Assembly: GCA_003553305.1 (NCBI GenBank)
Contig: PWEB01000228.1
Location: 1-8,157, forward strand
Direction of reading: 5' to 3'
From: Syntrophomonadaceae bacterium
GTDB lineage: Bacteria; Bacillota; Dethiobacteria; DTU022
Length of the DNA: 8,157 bases
Of this stretch, positions 1 to 6,215 are shown piece by piece. Position 1 is the first letter of the stretch. Each line of letters begins with the position of its first letter. Both the position numbers and the translations under genes were made by a program. The notes below the pieces were generated by a model. That model made no database searches, was not told the origin of the DNA, and saw only the letters and a program-made list of their open reading frames with translations.

Positions 1-1353
1 AGCTTTTATCTTAACTGAAACCCATGAACCAGGCTGCAGATTAACCGGGGAACGGAAATATACTACACCGTCAACTTCAGGGGCCTGGAATTCAGCACGT
101 CCATAATGCCAATTACTGCCCGGGCGCAAAGTTCCTTCAACCAAAACTGTCAATTGCTTGCCGGCCAGTTTTTCATTTAGCTGCCGGGCGATCCGCTGCT
201 GTTTAGACATCAATTCCCGGTAGCGCTTATTACTGACCCTGCGGGACACCTGGTGTTCTGCATTTCCTGCAATGGTCCCTCCCTGTTTTGAATAGGTGAA
301 GGCGCCCAGGCTTTCAAAAGGATATTCTTCAATAAATGAAAGCATATCATTGAAATAGGCACTGGTCTCACCCGGGTAACCTACCATCAGGGTAGTCCGC
401 AAAGCGAGGTCGGGAATTTGATTACGCAGTTTTTGAATAAGTTCTTCCAGGTTCTTCCGGTTGTACAATCGGCCCATTTTTTTTAAAACATGGTCATTGC
501 AGTGCTGAAGAGGAATATCTAAATAATTACAAATCCTCGGCTCTTTAGCAATCAACTCAATTAACCGATCGTCAATTCTCGAAGGATAAGTGTACATTAT
601 GCGCAAACGGAAATAGCTATTTCTCTCCATTATTGCTTCAATCAACCCGGCCAGATCCGGGTAATTTTCCCGGTCATGCCCGTAAGCCGTAGTATCCTGG
701 GCAATTAAGTTTATCTCCCGGCTGCCCCGATCCAGTAAATCGTTGATTTCTGCGATAATTTCTTCTGGATCACGACTGCGATACGGGCCCCGAATCGCAG
801 GAATCAAGCAGTAATGGCATCGATTGCTGCAGCCCTCTGCTATTTTCACGTTGACACTATGAACAGGACTAGTGAGCAGTCGGGATGACAGTGCACGATA
901 TTCATGCGGGGGATCATTCTTAATAACTTCCTGCTGGCCCCTAAACACCTGATCAACAAAATAATCCAGCCTGGAGTAGCTGTGCACACCTATCGCACCA
1001 TCAACAGCAGGCATATCTTTAATGATATCATCACCGAATACTTCGACCAGGCATCCTGCAGCAACTATTTTGGGCTTTTTGCCGCCGGCTTCTTTAACTG
1101 CTGCAGCCAGATCGGTTAAATCAAGAAGAGTACTTACCGCTTCCTGCTGGGCTGTTTCAATAAAACTGCAGGTATTAACAATAATCAGGTCTGCCGACCT
1201 GTAATCGTTGGTCAGAATACAACCCTTTGTGGACAAATAACCCAGTATTTCTTCGGTGTCAATCCGGTTTTTCGAACATCCCAGTGAAATTGCAGCCAGC
1301 CTGAGCCCTTTCATATCCAGCTTGCATTCACTTCCAGAATCTGACTTTATCAA
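1..1353 (-). CDS. rimO: RimO, ribosomal protein S12 methylthiotransferase (3' end cut off by window edge)
   Basis: This radical-SAM enzyme adds a methylthio group to a conserved aspartate of ribosomal protein S12. Numbering from the TTG at 1353, the N-terminal UPF0004 domain carries its three cluster cysteines at C26 (SLGCSKN), C62 (NTCSFI) and C101 (AAGCL). The radical-SAM CX3CX2C is C175/C179/C182 (EGCSNRCHYC, followed by LIPAIRG), with a GYPGE loop near 325-329. A TRAM domain begins near 385. NTCSFIETAQ and the IPAIRG context fit RimO rather than the tRNA enzyme MiaB, which usually has NTCAVRE. The frame is open to base 1, giving 451 residues, and only about ten C-terminal residues should be missing. 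TTG is preferred because GAAGGAG (1361-1367) lies 7 bases upstream. An in-frame ATG at 1314 would remove 13 residues and matches the usual family N-terminus better, but has no clear ribosome site. It lies 34 bases after ftsK, probably in one transcript. Confidence 0.95.
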   Translation of the reverse strand, partial: MIKSDSGSECKLDMKGLRLAAISLGCSKNRIDTEEILGYLSTKGCILTNDYRSADLIIVNTCSFIETAQQEAVSTLLDLTDLAAAVKEAGGKKPKIVAAGCLVEVFGDDIIKDMPAVDGAIGVHSYSRLDYFVDQVFRGQQEVIKNDPPHEYRALSSRLLTSPVHSVNVKIAEGCSNRCHYCLIPAIRGPYRSRDPEEIIAEINDLLDRGSREINLIAQDTTAYGHDRENYPDLAGLIEAIMERNSYFRLRIMYTYPSRIDDRLIELIAKEPRICNYLDIPLQHCNDHVLKKMGRLYNRKNLEELIQKLRNQIPDLALRTTLMVGYPGETSAYFNDMLSFIEEYPFESLGAFTYSKQGGTIAGNAEHQVSRRVSNKRYRELMSKQQRIARQLNEKLAGKQLTVLVEGTLRPGSNWHYGRAEFQAPEVDGVVYFRSPVNLQPGSWVSVKIKA

Positions 1354-1360
1354 ATTATAT

Positions 1361-1367
1361 CTCCTTC
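1361..1367 (-). promoter_or_regulatory. Ribosome binding site deciding the rimO TTG start
   Basis: On the minus strand this reads GAAGGAG, followed by a 7-base spacer ATATAAT and then TTG. It is the only good Shine-Dalgarno match near the gene start. It favours TTG at 1353 over the ATG at 1314, which is preceded by GCTGGAT and has no purine-rich site at proper spacing. Confidence 0.7.
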
Positions 1368-1387
1368 ATTCATAAAATTTATGGGGG

Positions 1388-3751
1388 TTATTGATCTGAC
1401 TGGTTTTTATTATCTTCGCATATCTGAGCAGCCTGTTCCTGGGTAACCAGCACTTCCCTGGGTTTACTGCCTTCAAACTGCCCCACAATTCCTCTTCTCT
1501 CTAAATCATCAATCAAGCGGGCAGCCCTGGTATATCCGATTCGAAAACGCCTCTGCAAAAGCGAAATTGAAGCCTGCCCGGTTCGAACCACTACATCAAC
1601 CGCCTCAGCAAACAGGGCATCGGATTCCTCTTCTTCTACTTCCTCTGGTGTTTCTAAGAAAGCGCTGCCGTTTTCCCCCTCAACCAGGCCCTGTTCTTTT
1701 ATAAAGTCTGCAATGTTTTTAACTTCCGATTCACTGACAAAAGCGCCCTGGACCCGGAAAGGTTTAACTGCACCGACCGGATAGAAAAGCATATCTCCGC
1801 GTCCAAGCAGTTTCTCTGCTCCCGCCATGTCTAATATAGTTCTCGAGTCAAACTGCGATGATACAGTAAAAGCAATTCTGGATGTAATATTAGCCTTGAT
1901 AATACCGGTTAAAACATCAACCGAGGGTCTCTGGGTCGCTACTAGAAGATGAATACCCGCCGCTCTGGACATTTGCGATAACCTGGCAATAGCATCTTCC
2001 ACCTCTCCGGGCGAAACATGCATCAAATCAGCTAATTCATCGATAACAACCACAATAAAGGGTAGTGATTCAAGCTCCTGATCTAGAGCGGCCATCTCGT
2101 TGTAAGCAGCGATATCGCGCACCCCCAATCGGGCAAAAAGATCGTAGCGCCGGCCCATTTCTTTGACCATGTTACGCAGGGCCAAAGAAGCCTTCCTGGG
2201 GTCGGTAATCACAGGCATTAAAAGGTGCGGTATACCGTTATAAACACTTAACTCGACCACTTTCGGGTCAATCATCATGAAGCGCAGCCGGTCCGGCCCT
2301 ACCTTGTATAGAAAGCTGGTTATTAATGTATTGAGGCAGACACTTTTTCCGGCCCCGGTGGCCCCGGCGATCAGAAGGTGGGGCATTTTGGTTAGATCAG
2401 CGATTACCGGCACTCCGGTTATATCTTTACCCAGCCCAACCGTCAAAGGCGAGGCGCTGTTTTTGAAAGCGCTTTCTTCCAGGACTTCCCTTAAATGAAC
2501 CAGGGATATCACGCTGTTCGGAACTTCAATGCCCAGGGCCGCTTTACCGGGAATCGGCGCCTCAATCCTGACCCGGGGAGCTGCTAAATTCAGGGCCAGA
2601 TCATCAGACAAGCCTATAATTTTACTGACCTTTACACCCGCTTCCGGCTGAACTTCAAAGCGGGTTACTGTCGGACCGGTCTGAACATGAACTACTTTCG
2701 CCCCCACTCCGAAATCCTGTAAAGTGGTCTCCAGCTTTTTTGCTCTTTCCTTACTGTTTTTCAGGTGCTGCTGCCCATTGCCAGTGCCGGGTAGGGCAAG
2801 CAAATCCAAAGGGGGAAAGATATAGTCGGCGTGTGAACGGCCTTGCCTGGAAAAAACTGAAGGCATTCCCCCATTCTGTCCCTCATCTCTTGGAATTTCA
2901 GAAACCGTTAGCTGTCTCTCATTTTGATATCCGCTGCCAACCGGCGACGCCTCCTCAGGTTCTTCCTGAGGCATACCGCCATTTACCGGATCGCTCCACA
3001 CCTGCACCGAAGGCGAAGTATCCTCGGGCAGCTGCTTTTGTTCGCTATAACTGACTGCAGCTGCAGAGCGCTCCCGTCTTTTAGCAGAGGCTTCTTTTAC
3101 TTTTTCTTTTGTAGCGGTGGAAAGTTTTTTTATAAAATCTATCATCTTCCTGACCAGGATCTTAAAATAATCGGCCAGGACTCCTAAAACACGGAATATA
3201 ATATTGAGGGTGCGCTTTAAAGAGATGTCGAGAACCAGCAAAACTGAGATTATAGCCAGGGCTACAATTACAATCCGGCTGCCGGTCAGGCCCAGCAAAT
3301 AATAGAAAACAACAGCAAAAGCAGCCCCGATCACACCTCCTCCTTCACCTTCGATACCCATTAAAAAACTTTCGGAAAGATAGTTGTCAGTCACTAGATA
3401 TGCCATTCTTTGATCCATAACCTGCAGGTGAATCCAGGTCATGGCCAGTAACGAAATTATTAATAAACCGATCAGGCGGTTTTTTATTTTATAGCGATCT
3501 TTGACCGGCACAATCATGCGCAGCCCAAGGATACCAATTAATATAGGCACGGCTAACGCAGCCTGTCCGGCCAGGGTGCGCAAAACGTTGTTCACAACAA
3601 GCCCCACCCCACCAGTCTGATCAGTCTGAACCAGGCCAACATATGAGAAAACCGCCAGGGCAATCAGCAAAATACCTTTTACCTGGGTACGCATATCTTT
3701 ATTTGCACTTTTTTTTCGCCGTTTGGCCAATTGCACCATCCACCTTATCAA
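1388..3751 (-). CDS. ftsK: FtsK/SpoIIIE family DNA translocase
   Basis: This is a membrane-anchored, ATP-driven double-stranded DNA pump that moves chromosomes through the division or sporulation septum. The 787 residues are typical of SpoIIIE/FtsK. Hydrophobic segments lie near 26-42, 64-82, 92-109, 137-154 and 158-175. A charged, proline/glycine-rich linker spans about 205-310. The motor follows: Walker A GATGAGKS at 463-470, Walker B VVVIDELADL at 567-576, and the FtsK signature ATQRPSVDVLTG at 605-616. An acidic stretch (702-711) leads into a winged-helix gamma domain at about 711-771 (LLQRRFRIGYTRAARLID), which in characterised relatives reads the orienting DNA motifs. The membrane part argues against the soluble paralogue SftA. 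The start is uncertain: TTG at 3751 has only a weak GAGAG upstream, while ATG at 3739 and GTG at 3736 sit just after AAGGTGG. Whether it serves sporulation or general division cannot be told from sequence. The gene lies between dagK (74 bases upstream) and rimO (34 bases downstream). Confidence 0.97.
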   Translation of the reverse strand: MIRWMVQLAKRRKKSANKDMRTQVKGILLIALAVFSYVGLVQTDQTGGVGLVVNNVLRTLAGQAALAVPILIGILGLRMIVPVKDRYKIKNRLIGLLIISLLAMTWIHLQVMDQRMAYLVTDNYLSESFLMGIEGEGGGVIGAAFAVVFYYLLGLTGSRIVIVALAIISVLLVLDISLKRTLNIIFRVLGVLADYFKILVRKMIDFIKKLSTATKEKVKEASAKRRERSAAAVSYSEQKQLPEDTSPSVQVWSDPVNGGMPQEEPEEASPVGSGYQNERQLTVSEIPRDEGQNGGMPSVFSRQGRSHADYIFPPLDLLALPGTGNGQQHLKNSKERAKKLETTLQDFGVGAKVVHVQTGPTVTRFEVQPEAGVKVSKIIGLSDDLALNLAAPRVRIEAPIPGKAALGIEVPNSVISLVHLREVLEESAFKNSASPLTVGLGKDITGVPVIADLTKMPHLLIAGATGAGKSVCLNTLITSFLYKVGPDRLRFMMIDPKVVELSVYNGIPHLLMPVITDPRKASLALRNMVKEMGRRYDLFARLGVRDIAAYNEMAALDQELESLPFIVVVIDELADLMHVSPGEVEDAIARLSQMSRAAGIHLLVATQRPSVDVLTGIIKANITSRIAFTVSSQFDSRTILDMAGAEKLLGRGDMLFYPVGAVKPFRVQGAFVSESEVKNIADFIKEQGLVEGENGSAFLETPEEVEEEESDALFAEAVDVVVRTGQASISLLQRRFRIGYTRAARLIDDLERRGIVGQFEGSKPREVLVTQEQAAQICEDNKNQSDQ

Positions 3752-3767
3752 TTATATCTCTCGGGTC

Positions 3768-3796
3768 ATTATAAAACACTTGTTCGACAAAGTAAA
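3768..3796 (-). promoter_or_regulatory. Candidate sigma-A promoter for ftsK-rimO
   Basis: On the minus strand TTTACT (3791-3796, four of six consensus bases) is followed by 17 bases and a perfect TATAAT (3768-3773). Transcription would begin near 3761, only about 10 bases before the TTG at 3751. If this promoter is used, translation would be nearly leaderless from TTG, or would begin at ATG 3739 or GTG 3736 using AAGGTGG. This is a motif match only; in AT-rich gaps such matches occur by chance. Confidence 0.35.
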
Positions 3797-3825
3797 TACT
3801 GGATAAGATTTCCATACAATGCAAT

Positions 3826-4713
3826 TTATTTGCTTTGGCTCCCGGTTAATACCTTCATCGCTTTCGATTGCAAAGTAAAATGCATTTGATCACCCATAAA
3901 TATTTCACCTTCCATATGCAGCGGCCTCTCTTCACTCAATTTCAACCGGATCTCCTGTGCGCGGTACATTCCGGCCTGTTTAATTCCTTTAAGCTTACCG
4001 CTAAAGACTTTTGGAAAATGATAGATCAAGCTCAGGCGATTCATGTCCTCAAAAATACAAACATCAAAAAGACCGTCATCCTGGATGGCATCGGGCACAA
4101 TTCTCATTCCTCCCCCGTAAGCCTGGCCAATACCGACCGCTACCAGGAGCGGGCTGCTCTTCATCGAACCTCTTCCCAAATCTATCTCAATATCGACCAC
4201 TTCGTAGTTTAAAAGGGTCTCAAAAAAAGCGTATACGTATGCAGAAACACCCTTAAAGAGTTTAACGCCTTCATTTACCCTCCTGGCCACAGCAGCATCA
4301 AAGCCAACCCCGACTGAATTGATAAAATAGCGATCCATAACCCTACCCAGGTCAATATCTTTGGTATCCGCCCGCAGTAAATCCTGGCAGGCTGCATCAA
4401 TATTGCGCGGCATATTTACTGCTGTGGCAAAATCGTTACCCTTTCCACCGGGAAGCGTCGCTAAAATCACTTTCCTGCCTGCAATACCGTTCAGCACCTC
4501 ATTAACAGTGCCGTCTCCACCCACAGCCACCAGAACATTAAAACCATCCTGAGCCGCTTTTTCAGCTGCTTCAATTGCATCCCGCGGGGCACTGGTTTGG
4601 TAAATATCAAACTCAGCCCCGGCCTGCCGGAAATTTTCCCTGATCGCCGGTATCAAACTTTTTGCTTTCCCGGCCCCGGCAATCGGGTTGACTATAAATT
4701 TGTAGCTATTCAA
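3826..4713 (-). CDS. DagK/YegS/BmrU-type lipid kinase (diacylglycerol kinase catalytic family)
   Basis: This 295-residue protein belongs to the soluble lipid kinase family that phosphorylates diacylglycerol or a related lipid from ATP on the inner membrane face. Visible motifs are VNPIAGAGKAK at 8-18, the nucleotide-binding GGDGTVNEV at 65-73, PGGKGNDFA at 88-96, IDLGRV at 120-125, GVGFDAAVA at 135-143 and YGGGMRIVPDA...DDGLFDV at 199-218. There are no membrane segments, so the protein is probably peripheral. Two positions depart from the textbook motif: the usual GTGND is GKGND (K91), and the C-terminal DGE, whose Asp is the proposed catalytic base in DgkB-type enzymes, is EGE at 268-270. 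The substrate therefore should not be assumed. TTG at 4713 is the only possible start: an in-frame TAA lies two codons upstream and no ATG or GTG occurs before the first conserved motif. Its ribosome site is weak (GAAGGGATGAG at poor spacing). It lies 74 bases before ftsK. Confidence 0.9.
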   Translation of the reverse strand: MNSYKFIVNPIAGAGKAKSLIPAIRENFRQAGAEFDIYQTSAPRDAIEAAEKAAQDGFNVLVAVGGDGTVNEVLNGIAGRKVILATLPGGKGNDFATAVNMPRNIDAACQDLLRADTKDIDLGRVMDRYFINSVGVGFDAAVARRVNEGVKLFKGVSAYVYAFFETLLNYEVVDIEIDLGRGSMKSSPLLVAVGIGQAYGGGMRIVPDAIQDDGLFDVCIFEDMNRLSLIYHFPKVFSGKLKGIKQAGMYRAQEIRLKLSEERPLHMEGEIFMGDQMHFTLQSKAMKVLTGSQSK

Positions 4714-4770
4714 TTGTTATACTCATCCCTTCTAGCCTGTTCAAATAATCTTCTTTACCATTAACCGGAA

Positions 4771-4793
4771 GGGCTGCCTGATCAAGGCAGCCC
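4771..4793 (-). terminator. GC-rich hairpin in the fbp-dagK gap; possible terminator or leader structure
   Basis: On the minus strand a perfect 8-bp stem GGGCTGCC / GGCAGCCC encloses the 7-base loop TTGATCA. Flanking TAA..CC and GG..TTA could extend it through an unequal internal loop. It lies about 39 bases after the fbp stop. The bases after the stem (TTCCGGTTAATGG) lack a real T-tract, so it would be a poor intrinsic terminator. It could instead stabilise or process the fbp mRNA end, or form part of a dagK leader. The inverted repeat is certain; its role is not. Confidence 0.5.
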
Positions 4794-4811
4794 GGCATTA
4801 ATTCCAAATAC

Positions 4812-4838
4812 ATTATAGATCATTAACAAGATTAACAA
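4812..4838 (-). promoter_or_regulatory. Candidate sigma-A promoter for dagK overlapping the fbp stop codon
   Basis: A perfect TATAAT (4812-4817) is preceded by TTGTTA (4833-4838, four of six bases) with a short 15-base spacer. The -35 box overlaps the end of fbp and lies in a 9-base tandem duplication. Transcription would start near 4805 and place the hairpin at 4771-4793 in the dagK 5' leader. The spacer is shorter than the 17-base optimum, so this is tentative. Confidence 0.3.
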
Positions 4839-4839
4839 G
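4822..4839. repeat. Perfect 9-bp tandem duplication across the fbp stop codon
   Basis: ATTAACAAG occurs twice in direct succession on the plus strand (4822-4830 and 4831-4839). On the coding strand each copy contains TCT TGT TAA in the fbp frame. The protein ends Ser-Cys-stop at 4832, and the second copy would again encode Ser-Cys-stop. This looks like a simple in-frame slippage duplication. Confidence 0.75.
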
Positions 4840-5926
4840 AAAATTTTTTGTCCAAATTTTTCATCTTTTCAACAATCCCCCCGTACTCCAACTCCGAATA
4901 ATGAAGCATGGCCGGGCCTGAAAAACCCTGCTCCCGCATTGCACATGCTTTCTGCGAAACTTTATCCCTGATATAATCCCAGTAAGCATGATCGAAACAG
5001 TCAACCGGTTCGGTCAGTTTGCCGTTATGAACACAGAATCCAACCGCGCTGACTACCGGCGGACCATCGAAATATGAAATGCTGCAGTTCATCTTTGCCG
5101 GCATAAGTGGCCCCGTATGGCTGCCGCGCATAAAACCAGCTACATAATGGCCAATGCTATAAGGTGAAAGCACTTCACCGGTTGCCGGGAAATCCCCCTG
5201 ACAGCGAACCAGCAGCACCGGATCATCTTTACCGGTATAAGTGCCGGCAATATTATGTAACCGTGTAGTGCTTGCCGCAACCGCCTGAGCACCCGTGGCC
5301 CTGGAGTAAATTTCAGAAACCACAAATCGCTCATTATCCCGCAAAAGAGCGGCAATATCATAAATATCCTCCGGGGTATTTAATTCAATAATCCGATCTT
5401 CTTCAGTATGAGCCACATCCATGATTACAAATTTAAAACCTTCACTTATTTTAGGAGACAAGATCAATCCTGAACAATGCATCGGATCTGCAAAGCTTAA
5501 ATACAAGGGTAAATTATACGCACCCGGGTCAGTTTTATCTGCTGTAAAAAGTAAGAAAGGCTCAGCTTTGCGCTCATCAATTTCCATCTCAGCAACTGCC
5601 GGTCCGAGACCTTTAACATTCCCAGAAAAGGCATCAGATAATAAATCCTGCCCGGCACCATATAAGCCCTGTCCCTTTGCTGTTTCTGTCCCACAAATAA
5701 ATGCATCCCAGGCTAGTTTATGCAGTTCTTGACAATCCTCTCCGTGCTGATGGCAAAACAATATAGCCACATCATCACCGGTGCTCCCAACATAAAAATC
5801 AGTAACCATCTTTCCCAGTTCTTTGTCGATACATCCTGTGACAGACTCAACCAGTGCTTTGCTGGGCTTGATATGACCGGCAATGCTACCGATATCCGCC
5901 TTAATCACACTCAAGGTCGTTTTCAA
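4832..5926 (-). CDS. fbp: Bifunctional fructose-1,6-bisphosphate aldolase/phosphatase (type V FBPase)
   Basis: This enzyme condenses dihydroxyacetone phosphate and glyceraldehyde 3-phosphate and dephosphorylates the product to fructose 6-phosphate, driving gluconeogenesis in one direction. The start is set at TTG 5926 because AAGGAGG lies 8 bases upstream. This places the metal/phosphate residues at D11 and H18, as in characterised archaeal enzymes. Numbered this way (364 aa), it has D51-D52 (GDDV), Q93 (YGAGQD), D130 (FTADKTDPGAYN), the Schiff-base lysine K233 with Y230 and D234-D235 (YTGKDDP), and Y348 (LEYGGI). All known catalytic groups of the aldolase and phosphatase states are thus present, so both activities are predicted. 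A GTG at 5965 would add 13 residues but has no ribosome site. The protein is soluble and has eleven cysteines by count. It follows the rnj terminator and a long leader, so it is probably transcribed separately from rnj. Confidence 0.95.
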   Translation of the reverse strand: MKTTLSVIKADIGSIAGHIKPSKALVESVTGCIDKELGKMVTDFYVGSTGDDVAILFCHQHGEDCQELHKLAWDAFICGTETAKGQGLYGAGQDLLSDAFSGNVKGLGPAVAEMEIDERKAEPFLLFTADKTDPGAYNLPLYLSFADPMHCSGLILSPKISEGFKFVIMDVAHTEEDRIIELNTPEDIYDIAALLRDNERFVVSEIYSRATGAQAVAASTTRLHNIAGTYTGKDDPVLLVRCQGDFPATGEVLSPYSIGHYVAGFMRGSHTGPLMPAKMNCSISYFDGPPVVSAVGFCVHNGKLTEPVDCFDHAYWDYIRDKVSQKACAMREQGFSGPAMLHYSELEYGGIVEKMKNLDKKFSC

Positions 5927-6152
5927 CTTTATCCCCTCCTTGCTTGAATTGCAGGCTTCAACCACCCATGATGCTATTTGTTATCCGTGCTGCATTTATT
6001 TTTGCTTACCCATAGTTTATCTTAATTTATATTTTCGACTTACTTAGTGCAATATCCTTCAAAACCAGCTAATAACTTATCAAATTCATGTCACCTATGG
6101 CTATCTTCTGTAAATATTGGCAAAAATCTTTTTAAAAGCGCTGGGGGTTCCG
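5927..6152 (-). promoter_or_regulatory. AT-rich leader upstream of fbp (rnj-fbp gap)
   Basis: This gap after the rnj terminator holds no credible gene on either strand. Its 3' end carries the strong fbp ribosome site AAGGAGG (5935-5941). A promoter is expected because rnj appears terminated, but none is compelling. The best match is TTGCAC (6047-6052) with a 15-base spacer and TATAAA (6026-6031). A short inverted pair TTGAA/TTCAA lies just before the ribosome site, and CCATAG/CTATGG occur about 80 bases apart. I recognise no known riboswitch class. Confidence 0.3.
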
Positions 6153-6189
6153 TAAAAACAAGAAGAGAACGCCGGGTTCGCGTCCTCTT
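6153..6189 (-). terminator. Rho-independent terminator after rnj
   Basis: On the minus strand AAGAGGACGC pairs with GCGTTCTCTT over 10 bp with one G-U pair, around the 7-base loop GAACCCG. CTTGTTTTTA follows immediately, giving a T-rich tract. It lies 27 bases downstream of the rnj stop codon in the right orientation. Stem, loop size and tract all fit an intrinsic terminator, so rnj should be the last gene of its transcript, apart from read-through. Confidence 0.85.
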
Positions 6190-6215
6190 TACAGTTTGCT
6201 TAAGTTAAGTTGTTA

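Noticed and set aside
904..1204. Plus-strand open frames opposite rimO
   Set aside because: They lie fully antisense to a strongly conserved radical-SAM gene, resemble no family I know and have no ribosome sites worth noting; they are shadows.
1351..1376. Mini-ORFs of 5-7 codons starting at ATG just upstream of the rimO, ftsK and dagK TTG starts, hinting at translational coupling
   Set aside because: None has a usable ribosome site at proper spacing, and such short ATG-to-stop runs are expected by chance in AT-rich gaps.
2277..3187. Plus-strand open frames opposite ftsK
   Set aside because: Their composition mirrors the ftsK codons, especially the low-complexity linker; there are no independent gene signals.
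5927..5965. GTG start at 5965 giving a longer FBP aldolase/phosphatase
   Set aside because: There is no ribosome site before it. The TTG at 5926 follows AAGGAGG and gives family-standard positions for D11, H18 and Y348.
5978..5990. GGATAACAA in the fbp leader, resembling a lac operator half-site
   Set aside because: It is a single half-site with no inverted partner; chance match.
6014..6105. CCATAG/CTATGG long-range pairing as a riboswitch-like element before fbp
   Set aside because: Only 6 bp over about 80 bases with no supporting inner helices or recognised aptamer core.
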